Shown piece after piece: positions 45,501 through 55,473 of a DNA stretch of 64,000 bases (positions are counted from its first letter, which is position 1; each line of letters opens with the position of its first letter). The stretch comes from Pseudomicrostroma phylloplanum (taxonomy: Eukaryota > Basidiomycota > Exobasidiomycetes > Microstromatales). A program made the position numbers and the translations under genes. Below the pieces are notes generated by a model that made no database searches, was not told the DNA's origin, and saw only the letters and a program-made list of their open reading frames with translations. Location: contig BCHS01000002.1 in NCBI GenBank assembly GCA_039545275.1, positions 620,001-684,000 on the forward strand. Reading direction: 5' to 3'.

Positions 45501-47350
45501 ATTTGTCACCTGATGCAATCAGGAAGGAGGCGAAGCGGCAATTGCAAGCTTCGATTGCGCAGCCCAAAGAGATCAACAATCAGGGCAGCGTGTCATGGTC
45601 CGTCTACATGCAATACGCCAAAAGCGCTTCGTCTTCAGGTTGGAGCTTAGCTATCTTCTTCTTGGCACAGATTGCCACGCAATTCCTGCAGATAGGTCGT
45701 GACCTTGTCCTCAAGCAGTGGGGTAGCTTCAACGATCAGCACGATGGTGGCACTGACTCTGATGCCCGATTCTATCTGAGCATGTATGCACTCGTCGGTA
45801 TTGGCGCCAGTTTCATGGTGACTGTCGCACCCTACGTCCTGTACTGTCACCTCACCATCGCCAGCGCCAAGCACTTTCACGACGGCATGTTCAGATCGGT
45901 CTTGAGGAGCCCTCTCCAATGGTTCGAAGTCACCCCGGTTGGTGTCAGTCTCAATCGCTTCTCGAAGGACATCAACGCCATCGACGAGACTTTGCCCAGG
46001 GTGCTGCAAGGCTTCTTCCGCACCATGATCGTCGTCGTTGGTGTTCTAGTGGTCATCAGCGTCTCGGTACCGCCTTTCCTGATAGCTATCGTGCCGCTCT
46101 GGTTTGCCTACCGGGCCATCTTGAGGTACTATCTCTTGACGTCTCGTGAGCTCAAGAGACTTGATGCGGTCAGCAAGTCGCCCATCTTCTCCTGGTTCCA
46201 AGAGTCCCTCGGGGGCCTGGCGACTATTCGAGCGTTCGGACAAGACGAGCGCTTCATTGTTACGAATGAAGCTCGCGTGGACCGTAATCAACAGGCTTAC
46301 CTGCCCAGTGTTACCTGCAATCGATGGCTCGCTGTACGCATCGAGTTCCTGGGATCTGTCGTGATTCTCATCGCCTCGACCCTGGCTACACTCCTCATCA
46401 CGCGAAATATCTACGTCATCGATGCTGGCTTGGTCGGTCTGATGATGAGTCAAGCTCTGTCGACGACGCAGGCCCTCAACTGGGTGGTCCGCTCGGCTAG
46501 TGAGGTAGAGCAAAACATCGTCTCCGTCGAACGTGCCATCCAGTACTGTGACTTGGACTCCGAAGCCCCTTACATCTCCTCGGACGATGATGCTCCTCCG
46601 ACGCACTGGCCATCGCAGGGCGCCATCGAGTTCAAGAACTACTCGACCCGCTATAAGCCGAGTCTACCTCTTGTGCTCAAGAATCTGACTATGTCCATCA
46701 AGCCAGGAGAGCGCATCGGAGTCGTAGGCAGGACGGGCGCCGGTAAGTCGTCCTTGACTCTTGCCCTCTTCCGCATCATTGAAGCAGCAGAGGGTTCCAT
46801 CTATATCGACGGTGTGAACACGAACAAAATCGGTCTCAAGGATCTGCGAAGCAACATTGCCATCATCCCGCAGGATGCTTGCTTGTGGTCCGGCACCCTC
46901 CGAGAGAACCTGGACCCCACCTTGCAGAGCAGCGACGCGGCGCTCTGGCAAGCCCTGGAGCAGGCCAAACTCAAGGACCACGTGCAGTCCATGAGCGGTG
47001 GGCTCGAGGCAGAGCTCTCCGAGGGCGCCTCGAACTTCTCGGCGGGACAGAGGCAACTCATCTGCATCGCCCGCGCGCTGCTGAGGAGGTCCAAGATCCT
47101 CGTCCTCGATGAGGCCACGAGCGCAATCGACCTCGAGACGGACGAGTACATCCAGCGCATCGTCCGAGAGCAGTTCCACGGCACCACGGTCACCGTCGCC
47201 CATCGCCTGGCTACCATCTTGGAGTCGGATCGCGTACTCGTCATGAAGGACGGAGAGGTGGCCGAGTTTGCCCCTCCGGCAGAGCTGCTCGCCAAAAAGG
47301 ACAGCATCTTCTACTCGATGGCTCTTGAGGCGGGTCAGGTTAGGGAGTGA
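42515..47350 (+). CDS. Full-length ABCC (MRP/Ycf1/Bpt1-type) ABC transporter
   Basis: One uninterrupted frame. The ATG at 42515 gives 1611 residues and a typical luminal N-terminus (LVWDNAPAYLDLPHV) before TMD0; the frame stays open upstream to 42218 but that part looks untranslated. Order: five-helix TMD0, linker with CPVNTANIWSILSFWWMTPM, TMD1, NBD1 (Walker A GKVGDGKSS near 748, signature SLSGGQRARVALARAVYSRA, Walker B DIYLLDDPLAAVDAH), acidic linker, TMD2, NBD2 (Walker A GRTGAGKSS near 1405, signature NFSAGQRQLICIARALL, Walker B ILVLDEATSAID, switch His in TVAHRLATI). NBD1 has Asn (LTTNMVSFL) in place of the switch His, as in Ycf1-type proteins. Members pump glutathione conjugates, metals or bilirubin into the vacuole or out of the cell. 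Substrate unknown. Confidence 0.96.
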   Translation: MASVASVALRSLVQDLLVWDNAPAYLDLPHVLPTEQLLSVDSLALSSHHPLNRLCSDVEGWGPISTQRDLDFTPCFQQIAFWIVPPLLLALAAAVQLSSMEKRPERSLTPLSRLLLNLKHAITVLAILATVPLLVSPFVSSTPFSISFYANIATLGAYVLSLRLQHLNHTHSRRSSTPLLFYQLGHTLFTAAWIRTYLSKTSISKEGGLGIFLFTVFVLRGLLILVVFGIECAGVEVGSKKPSSQINPVSHQARENGGAVNGSAPRTAGDDEEGLKGRAAGLAVDEKECPVNTANIWSILSFWWMTPMMNLGAKKYITEGDLWSLPPGDDAESLGRRFDKYFNAKRGSDGKPPFWTAVAYAYGGPFLFAGVLKAAQDVLSFLQPQLLRRFLQFVQTWDNARRNQDSQNIGLSSQAEPAAHGYFIVFGLFFVSAVQTAFLHQYFQLSFTTGMRIRAGLVSAVYKKSLRLAPDERGARTTGEIVNLMSVDVNRLQDICGYGHIIWSSFFQMTLAFVSLYFLLGWSAFAGVGVMIVSIPLNTKLAQYTRRISEANMKVKDRRIKMMSEILVNIKSIKLFAWEEAFTRKLLGLRNGEEIGLLKKAGAVNASFNFFFTAIPFLVSLVSFITYSATSQKPLTSDIIFPALTLYQMLSFPLNMLASIVAAWIQALVSARRLASFLDAGELDPNNRTLELNEPTDDANVPAPTDDGRLPLVEIQDGDFKWSKDQPTPTLQDIGLTVEKGELLAVLGKVGDGKSSLLSAILGEMYRTDGQVIVRGRTAYFSQGGWAMGETIQKNILFGLRYEEEFYRRVLTACALDSDLAILPDGDQTEIGEKGVSLSGGQRARVALARAVYSRADIYLLDDPLAAVDAHVGAHIFEQVIGPNGMLKSKARILTTNMVSFLPQCDQIVSLRRGALIEERGSYDQVMAQRGELHALITGLGKQADRSHAEDDEDRGDDGESRTLRDSNSDASGEGEDSKAKMSRRFSSASMHRPVNLSPDAIRKEAKRQLQASIAQPKEINNQGSVSWSVYMQYAKSASSSGWSLAIFFLAQIATQFLQIGRDLVLKQWGSFNDQHDGGTDSDARFYLSMYALVGIGASFMVTVAPYVLYCHLTIASAKHFHDGMFRSVLRSPLQWFEVTPVGVSLNRFSKDINAIDETLPRVLQGFFRTMIVVVGVLVVISVSVPPFLIAIVPLWFAYRAILRYYLLTSRELKRLDAVSKSPIFSWFQESLGGLATIRAFGQDERFIVTNEARVDRNQQAYLPSVTCNRWLAVRIEFLGSVVILIASTLATLLITRNIYVIDAGLVGLMMSQALSTTQALNWVVRSASEVEQNIVSVERAIQYCDLDSEAPYISSDDDAPPTHWPSQGAIEFKNYSTRYKPSLPLVLKNLTMSIKPGERIGVVGRTGAGKSSLTLALFRIIEAAEGSIYIDGVNTNKIGLKDLRSNIAIIPQDACLWSGTLRENLDPTLQSSDAALWQALEQAKLKDHVQSMSGGLEAELSEGASNFSAGQRQLICIARALLRRSKILVLDEATSAIDLETDEYIQRIVREQFHGTTVTVAHRLATILESDRVLVMKDGEVAEFAPPAELLAKKDSIFYSMALEAGQVRE

Positions 47351-47492
47351 GCAGGAGATGAGATAGAATGAAGTTGGAGGTCCAATGTTCGAGATCACCT
47401 ATATTATCTAGCCTATAGCCTCTGAGCCCGCGATGTAATTAGAAGGTTCTTCATATGATCAAAAGTGTGCATAGAACAAGTCTTACATGAGC

Positions 47493-48958
47493 TCATTTCG
47501 AGGACGTCTTGCGTCGTCGGACGAACCCCTGCCATTCTACCTTTTCACCAGGAACCTTATAACTGTCGCAATCCTGCTCCTCCGTAGGCTCACGTGCATT
47601 CTGCGAGATGCCCTCAACAACCTGATCCATGAACTCGCCATGGCGTCTAATGAGCTCCTTGTCCTTCACCATCCTCGTGACCCTGCCCATACGACACCAC
47701 TGCGTGACATGTCCCCCATGCACCTCCTCAGCTGAAGCTACAAAGGCAGTCCAGAGCAGGTTCACACATCCCAGACTCTGCGGAGCAAGGAGAAAGGCAA
47801 TACCTCGCTGCTGCCAGTCGCGCTCGAACTCGCGCTGGATGGGCGTGTAGAGCACACCTGGGTGGACGACGGTCGCGACGATGCCTGCAGCTGTCAAGTC
47901 AGGGAGACAGTAGTACATGTCGAGGAGGTTGGAGGCTTTACTCCGTGCATAGGGCCCAGCAGGATTCCAGGAGCGCAGCTTGGCCTCGAGGGGATAGTAG
48001 CTTGTAGCAGGTCGGACGAGCCAGGTGTGTGCGATAGAGCCGGTCCATAGCACTCGGGGAGACTTGTCAGAGAAGCGTTGGCCGGATTTGCCGGCGAGTA
48101 ACAATTTCTTGAGAGTCTCGCGGGCTGCTCGCGCAGTATATTCGAGGGCGGGCATCAAATGCCGCAGAAGAGCATGGTGAGCAAGGCAATTGCTAAGGAT
48201 AGTTTGATAGGAGGTTCGGCGACGGTGAGTCGGCAGAGCTCATCATATGTCTGACCACAGCTACTCACACGCCCCACATCAGATCGAAGCCATCCTCGGT
48301 CTTGGTTCCTGGCTTGTGGGTGTAGATGCCAGCATTGAGAAAGAGCAAAGCCAAGCCGACCGATGGTTCGGATGATTCCGGTGACTCCGCTTTCAGTATC
48401 TGTGCCTCCTTTAAAAAGAACTCTTTGGCAGCCGCTGGCACCGCAGCGAGGCTGGCAAGGTCACACTCGATGTAGTGGATGTCTGCAACCCATCGCTCGG
48501 CGCCGACCTCTTTCTTGAGCTTTTCGATAGAGGCTTGCATAGCGGGGATGGAGCGTCCCAGAAGGTAGCTATTGACAATGCCATGTCTTCACGTGAGCAG
48601 CCCAGGAATGCTTTGCATGCTAGTCACTGCTATACGCTGCCACTCACATTCTCTTTACACCCTGTGCCATCCATCGGACGCACTCTAGGCCGCATCCACT
48701 GTGCCCACCGGTGATAAGCACTACCTTTCCGCGCATACTAGACGGGCAAGAGCGGTGACCATTCTGCTCATTGTCGCTTCCTGTATTTCGCTCGGAGCCG
48801 TCAGCTACTCTGCCTTTTGAGGCGCTCTCGAACAGCTGAGCGGGCGTCCATCTGGGCGTGCGTCTGAATACGAGATCGTACACATCACTTGCACATGTCA
48901 AGAGGGAAGATAGGAGAAGGGTGAGGGAGGATGACTTGTCGTCGGTCTCTATTGTCAT
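47493..48958 (-). CDS. Short-chain dehydrogenase/reductase, retinol dehydrogenase-like
   Basis: Exons 48648-48958, 48269-48568 and 47493-48192 give 436 residues. The first ~20 residues are hydrophobic (LTLLLSSLLTCASDVYDLVF), a possible membrane anchor. The NAD(P) motif is VVLITGGHSGCGLECVRWMA, a TGxxxGxG variant with Cys in place of the usual Ile. The splice completes GVKRIYLLGRS. FLNAGIY is the NAG motif, and PYARSKASNLLDMYYC carries the catalytic Tyr-x3-Lys. VVHPGVLYTPIQ follows as in RDH/WW-oxidoreductase types. The enzyme probably reduces or oxidises a lipophilic alcohol or ketone; the substrate is not readable. Its stop lies 142 bp from that of the ABC transporter (convergent). Confidence 0.9.
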
Positions 48959-49514
48959 CGTGCGGTGAAGTGTCTGGTCTATGCAAGGAGTGCTTAAGGA
49001 GAAAGGTAATATTGATCGAAGAAAAGGTGACGAGGGCCATACCTTCTCCCTCCTATGGTCTTGATTAACATCTTCTCAGGGCACGGCACGGCATTAGTCA
49101 TCCGTTCATCTGCGGCCGCATGGTGTGCCGTATCGGCGTGCCTTGACGGCCCAGGCACGCGAAGGGCGCATTGCTGTCGGCTCTCAGGGGCAGAGAAGTG
49201 AGATTCGCATTGAGAGGAGCCGTGATTGCCCTAGGATAAGAAGCAATACAGACGATCGTCGATGGCGGAAGCCGCCGCAATGGGTGTGAGAGCAAAGTGG
49301 CGTCCCCCTGCAGCATCGCGCTGCCAATCCACACATGCACGCACGAACGATGCTTTGTTCGGACGACGTGGGAGCAACTCAGGCAAAGTACAGGTGGACA
49401 CGCCAAGCCTTGCAAGCCTAGAGTGCACCTCGCATCTTGTTCACCCTTTCCTTCCTCACCATCACCGCTTTCCCACCCTCCTACCGCCACACCCGTCGCC
49501 CACCTCTACCGAGC
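48959..49514. promoter_or_regulatory. Divergent region between the dehydrogenase and universal stress protein genes
   Basis: 556 bp between opposite start codons, so it holds both promoters. A NotI-type GCGGCCGC lies near 49113-49120. No defined factor site recognised. Confidence 0.45.
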
Positions 49515-50548
49515 ATGTCTCAGCCACCCTCCCCCTCCCGCAAGGGCTTCTTTGGCATCGGCAAGGACAAGAGGCGCAGCGATGGCGGCCAGACACCCAC
49601 TCACCTCATGGCCCAGACGCCCGCCCTGGAGTCTGCGAATCCACTTGACAAGAACAACATTCCCTCCGAGGCCAGACACCAGCAGATTGTTGGTCAGACT
49701 GGTGAAGCGTGAGTGCAGAGGTATCATACAGAGTCGTAGGAAATCGCAACTACGCTGACTGAGTATGGCCATTGGACCAATGTCCTATCCACAGCATCAC
49801 AAAGGAGTCATCAATCTTGATCGCCATTGATGGCACCGAAGCAGGCGACAAGGCCTTCAACTACCTCCTCAAGTCAAAGGTGCTCAGCACCAATGCCCAT
49901 GTCTTCAGTCCGTACCCATTCGACTTTGCTCCAAGTGGTCCACCTCTCCTTCATGATCCAGTGTTGCATGCTGACTTTCCGCCTCTCTATGCTTTGGGTA
50001 CACACTTGCAGTCGCTACAGTCCTCCCAGCCAACGTCCTCTCCGGCCCTTGGGTATCGGGCCCCCTCTCCATCGACGCCAAGCGACAGAATGAGCTTCTC
50101 AAAGCTCTTCGAGAGCAGGCCATCGAGAAGCTCAACCCTTACAAGGACAAGCTCAAGGATGCTGGCTACGAGACCGTATGTACCACTGCAGCCGTGTTCG
50201 CCACTGCTACAGGGATGGCACTGACAACCCTATGCACCCCTTGATCGTACGCCGGCAGACCATCCACGTCGCCCACGGCGATGCTCGACAGACCTTGGTC
50301 CGTGTGGCCATCTACCACAAAGTCGACTTGGTCGTAGCCGGAAAGCGAGGACGAAAGGGCATACCAGGTCTGACTGCGTGAGTGAACCACTGAAAGGGCT
50401 TCAAAGGATTGCATCCTCGCAACAGCTGACCAGTAGCAGATCTCATGCACTTCCTGGCGCTTCCACATTGTCACTTCCCATCGTCAGAGGCAGCACTACT
50501 TCATACCTGGTCAACCACGCTCCCTCTCCCGTCCTCGTCATCAAGTAA
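49515..50548 (+). CDS. Universal stress protein (UspA-fold)
   Basis: Five exons, 49515-49708, 49795-49907, 50012-50175, 50259-50377 and 50440-50548, give 232 residues. The N-terminal ~65 residues are polar (MSQPPSPSRKGFFGIGKDKR). The fold begins SSILIAIDGTEAGDKAFNYL. Exon 3 reads ATVLPANVLSGPWV; exon 4 TIHVAHGDARQTLVRVAIYH and KVDLVVAGKRGRKG; exon 5 LVNHAPSPVLVIK at the C-terminus. G-x2-G and the final strand are typical of ATP-binding UspA proteins. The second intron starts GTCCGT, a rare donor form in this window, but only this splice keeps the frame and the fold. Stress-linked nucleotide binding is the family role; the specific role is unknown. Confidence 0.9.
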
Positions 50549-50833
50549 ACACCTCCAGGAGATGATGACCAGAGTCGGAGACAAGAACACAGCAATGGGA
50601 CTAGTAGGCGGGTGCACTAGAATGTCCGTCGATAGGAGCGTCCGAAAATAAGGGGGATCGCCTGTACCGCTTTCTGATAGCCGTTGGAAGAGAATCAAAG
50701 ACCGCTCCAAGCGCTGTCGACTCTGATATGTATCACATGAATTTTCGGTCGTCAAATTGAAATGTACAAAGAGAAAGACATTAGTGATCGAGAGGAGAGA
50801 CGAGATTGAGGGTGGCCAAGGTGCGAAGCCGCG

Positions 50834-53458
50834 CTACTCTCCCGTGCGTTGACCAGCGGCCCCCACCCTCCTCCTCCTGGCATTGGCATGACTCGGCGAC
50901 TGATCGTACGAGGAAGATGCCCTGTCAGCGCCCTGACTGCTGCCATTCCTACTGCTCCCCGCACTAAAGCCCGCATGCCCAGAGCTGATGGTCGGGTCCA
51001 TTGGCGATCCTACAGCGCCGCCGGTCCCACTAGCGCTACCGCTACCGCTGCCGGTTCCACTCCCTCCGCCACCCGCGACCATGGCGCTGCTGCCAGCCTT
51101 GATCCTCCTGCGCTTCGTCGAGGCCGAGGTACCCATGGATAGGTCCGACTCTCCTCCAAGCGAGTCCGCCCGTCCACGAGCAGCCATACCTCTTGCGCTT
51201 TCCCAGCTCGCTCCGCCTCCCGAAGTACCCCTGGAGAACTCAATGGCATTAGAGCCGGTGCCGTTTCCATTTCCAATCGAGTCTTGCTCGTGCTGCCTCT
51301 TGCGCTGCAAGCCGAGCATGCGCAGACGCTCCATCCACAGCTCGGCTCGGTCGAGGGACTCGCCAACGACGACGGTGACGGAGCGGAGAATGTCGAGGGA
51401 CTCTACCGCCAGAGTCAGGACACGGTTGGCCGCCTGAGCCGTTGCGGCTGCGCTCATCGGCTGGGCACCGCCACCGTGGCGGTGGGCAAGAGAGGTGTTG
51501 CTGGCGGTGCTGCTGCTTCGTGCGCGACCCCCGGGAGACGAGGCATCGCCGCTTGAGCTGAAGTGGGCGGGTGAAAAGGAAGGAGAGGCAGGGCTGCCGC
51601 CAAAGGACGAGGCATTCGTCACGGCCGGAGCGCGATTCACGCTGGCCCATCTCGCAGGTAGAGAGAGGATGAAGGCCTTTACGCTGACTCTGGCCGGTTC
51701 GGGGAGGGCTCCACCGGCGTATTTGCCCACGACGTCGACGACGGATCGAATCGTAGTGACTACATCGCCCTTGATCTGTGTCAAGTTCTGAGCAGCAGGA
51801 GAGGTGAGCTCCAATTCGCCGTGGTTGAGCTTAACGATGAGATCTCGCAGGACGGTAATCTGATGCTCAATGTGGGCAGTAGCGTATTGCAGCCACTGCA
51901 AGCAGTACTTGAGGCTCTTCATGCTCTCCTCACTCATAGCAGCGCTGAGACCTCCTGCAGTGGCACCGGCTTCCACGAGCATCGAGCCCCATCGACTGCT
52001 GCTGGCTCCATTGCCTGCTTTGACGCTTTCGATGAGAGCATTCTGCATCTGCGTCTGGGAAAGGGCTTCGCTGCCAAGACCGGCGCTGCGCATGCGAGCA
52101 GTATCCGTCGAAGAAGGTGATGCAGTTGAGCCGGTCGATCGCGAGAGTTGCTTGTCACCACCCTCTGCCGACGAGACCTTGGTGGTGGTATCTGCTGCTT
52201 GCGGAGGCGACTTGCCTTTGCCCTTTCGTTGACGGAGCTCGTTGACCACCGTCTCTCGCTCCCTTTCTTCCATGTGCAAGGCCCAGTACGCTCGCCGCCT
52301 CTTGGCCCGTTCCTCCTCGCCCATGTGTGCCCACTCGGTACGCTCCCGCTCGTCAAGATCCGCCATGAGCTTCTGTCGCTCCTCCTTGGAAATCGAAGCG
52401 GAGCCGCCAGGGTAGAACCTGTCCAGCTGACGGCATGCAAAGTCGTCCAGCTGTTCCACACGGTTCTCTCCTAGGGATGCCCCAAGACGGCCAACGACTG
52501 GGCGTGAGATGGCCTTGACGGAGGACTCTACCAGGTCGCCTCCGTACTTGACAATCTTGCTCTTCTGCTTGCCGAGCTCGTATGCCCTTAGGGTACCTCT
52601 GATAACGGGCATATGACTGACCCTCTTGAGGAAATCCGCATCCCCCAACATCTCCCTGTCCACTTCCACCTCGTTGCCATTTTCGTCCCGTACAACAGCT
52701 GGGAACTCGAAGTCGGATGGGAGATCGGCTAGGGTAGCAGCACTAGAGAAGGACCTGCTATGCCGACGTCCATCACCGCCACTGAAGGTATAGTTGCCGT
52801 CACCGCCGCTCACTTGAGCGGACTGTACGCTGCCGCCGCATGTACTTGCGGAAGCCTGGGTGAGCTCAGTGGCTGGTGTCGAGGAGGGAGAGGAGATGGC
52901 TGTTGATGTGATCGAAGAGGCGGACATAGCTGGAAAGGCGAAAGAGGAGGAGGAGCGTCAGTAATCTTCTGGAATCCCACCCCTCGTCGATGAATAGATG
53001 TACTCACAAGCATTGCTTCCATCTCGCTGCCTGCCCACGACTCCTGATGGATGGATGGGACCGGGTGCCTTGTCTAGGCCGCTCTGCATCCTTCGCCCGT
53101 CCAGGTTACGCATAGCTCCGAGTGCCATGACTGCAATATGTACATCCTCGTCTTCCTCTTCGGCGCTACGATTCGTTGTCCTGGCTGGGGTAGCGGATGA
53201 GGAGGCAGTCGGACCACCTTCGGCCGTGGCCGAGGCCCTAGCATTGCTGGTGTTCCATCCGCCGTACCCTGGTGTGCTGGGGGTGGAGCCAGAGAGATAG
53301 TCTGGCCCTTCCGATGCTGATGCGGCTGGCGTAGGAGCATCGAGGATGCTACCGCTGGGCTCCCTAGTCTTTCTCCATCGTGTATCGTCGGACTGCTCTC
53401 GCTGCATTGCTCGAGAATAGGGCGAAGCGCGAGACCCGGACGCCTCCGACTCTTCCAT
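50834..53458 (-). CDS. Opi1-domain transcriptional regulator (Opi1/CCG-8-like)
   Basis: Exons 53008-53458 and 50834-52929 give 848 residues. The N-terminal third is Ser/Ala-rich and disordered. An Opi1-type region includes DADFLKRVSHMPVIRGTLRA and YELGKQKSKIVKYGGDLVES, and further on SLKYCLQWLQYATAHIEHQI with QNLTQIKGDVVTTIRSVVDV, matching the Opi1 Pfam family. Between them is a charged helix (KLMADLDERERTEWAHMGEE). In yeast Opi1 represses inositol and phospholipid genes and senses phosphatidic acid at the ER. In Neurospora the relative CCG-8 links clock output and lipid metabolism. I see no clear FFAT motif or leucine zipper, so ER tethering as in yeast cannot be assumed. Start ATG at 53458; earlier in-frame sequence lacks ATG. 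Confidence 0.88.
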
Positions 53459-55473
53459 TGTGCGTTGTTGTACGCTCTGAATGTGCAAGATTCAAAGGAG
53501 GTAGCGGGGGGGGGATGAGAATTGTGTTGTGAGGTGGGTATGCTTAGTGGACGAATGCGATGGATGAGAGCGGCGAGGAGGACGTGGGAGTTGCGCAACC
53601 ACACGGGGACCAGATGTCCGAAGTGCCGAGATAGATGCGAAGGAGCGAGGTAGAGACGGTGTGTGAAAGCAGGGCGCGAGTGCCTCCTGCCAGACGTGCT
53701 CTTGAAGAGCAATTTTGAGTACGAGCGAGCGAGGGCCTGAGCTTGACGGTAGAGATGCAAACCTCACAGGATTCCCGAATGACTTCCAGAAAGAAGAATT
53801 AATAGAGAAAGAAAGAGGATGTGGTCACGGGATGGAAGAGGGCTGTGTGGGTCCTAAGGGGGGTGGGGTAAAATTGCCGCTTGTGTGGGCGCAGAGGAGA
53901 CAGGCGCGAAAGGGGACGACGGCACGCCACGAAGGCCAAAGAAGGGAGCGAGATGGCAAATGAAGCAAGATGGACGGGACGAATAACCTCGGATAATTGA
54001 CGACGACTACCAGACGACTACCACAATGGTGGTCAGGGGGNGGTGGNGGGGGGCGGCGCGGCGGGCAGCTGGTGATGACGACGAAGATGCCGACTAGGGG
54101 GCGGCCGCTGTGCTGGGCGTGGGGCGATGTGAGCCGTGGGAGTCTGGACTGGAGATGCCTCTGGCGTGCAGATCTGACCCAACTCCTTCCCGAGGTAGAA
54201 CAACCAGAGGCGACAGAAGAGCTTCCGCATACAACATTAGGCCTGGCAGATGACCGTACCTGACTACGATGCAACACAAGTGAGGGTGACACAGAGTGCT
54301 CCATTGTCATCGTCACCTTGGCGTTGCGCTCGGCGTTCTGCGACACCGCCGGCTACTTGAAGTCGACTGACCTGATCACCACTTGCTGATGATGATGATG
54401 AAGTTTCCCTCTTCCTCCTTGCTAGTCCTTGGTCGTCTATGCCCGCAATCCCGAATTGTCATTGCTCCTGTCTTGTGCTGCCTTGCTGCCGCACTTTCGG
54501 CGCCCTGAACCTCGCTTCGCCCCACCTGCCCTTTGGCCTCGCTACGGATTTCACGAGCTTCAGAGCGGGGAGCAGGCGCCGGCGCAGGGGCACACAGGCA
54601 CAGACAGGCACAAGGCCGCGGAAAACACACACTCCATCGGGGAAGAGGCGGGCGCACAGCAGCGGGCTGCAGCAACAGCGTCGGCGCGTGGAATCGCCGC
54701 ACAGCATCCTTCACACCGCCCTCCGCTTCGCTGCCTCTGCCCGAGTGGCCTTCTGTTCCCCGCACACCGTTGTACTTCGCTTCTCGCCTACCTTCCTCAC
54801 CCCCGCTGCGAGTACATTTCACCCGTGGGCGTGGGCTGAAGAGGGCGTGGGCTGTACAGTAAGGAGAAAAGGAAAACCATCTTAGCTCACGATCGGGAGG
54901 AGGTGAGACGCCAGACGTCTAGACTGTCCCTGCAGGAAGCGGGAATACTCGCCTCGCTCGCGAGCGCCTGGCCAACTCCTTGCCTATGCCGCGGTTTGGG
55001 GGGCCATCATGTTTGCCGGCCGGCCAGACGTCCCTTCCTCTCGACCAAGAATTGCTGCTCTCTCTTGCGCGATAAGAGCGGAGAGAGAGTCCCGAGTCTG
55101 CGAATAGCACAAACTGCATCGAAGGCAGAGCAAATGCCGAAGCTGAAGCTGACCATTGGCAAAGGATCGGGCACGGGAGCATGAGGCTATTCGAGCGACT
55201 CCGTCGAGTGATACCACAAGAAGTGAGCTTACAGCTCGACAGCGGAGCACTGTGAGGGCAGAGAGACCAAGTGACGACGCAGTCATTCCGAACAAAGCAA
55301 CACAGTATGATCCAATGTCATTGCGCAAATGCAGACCCAAAAAGAGACAGGTACACACAGATGACGAGGGAGACCCTAGGTGAGAGGGGGTAAAGGGTAA
55401 GGAAAAGGACCAGAAGCTCACAATGGTGTCCAGCTACTCTGCACCACAGTCGTCTTCCTGTCATCCGCCTCCG
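53459..55473. other. Intergenic region (2 kb) upstream of the Opi1-like gene
   Basis: It holds the Opi1-like promoter and the ROM2 3' UTR. Two ambiguous bases (54041, 54047) sit in a G-run, probably a sequencing problem. Open frames of 130-170 codons on both strands overlap one another and show no motif. Confidence 0.45.

Noticed and set aside
49908..50224. Read-through of intron 2 in the universal stress protein gene as coding
   Set aside because: It would replace the conserved strand and helix of the UspA fold by unrelated Ser/Pro-rich sequence; the spliced form fits the family.
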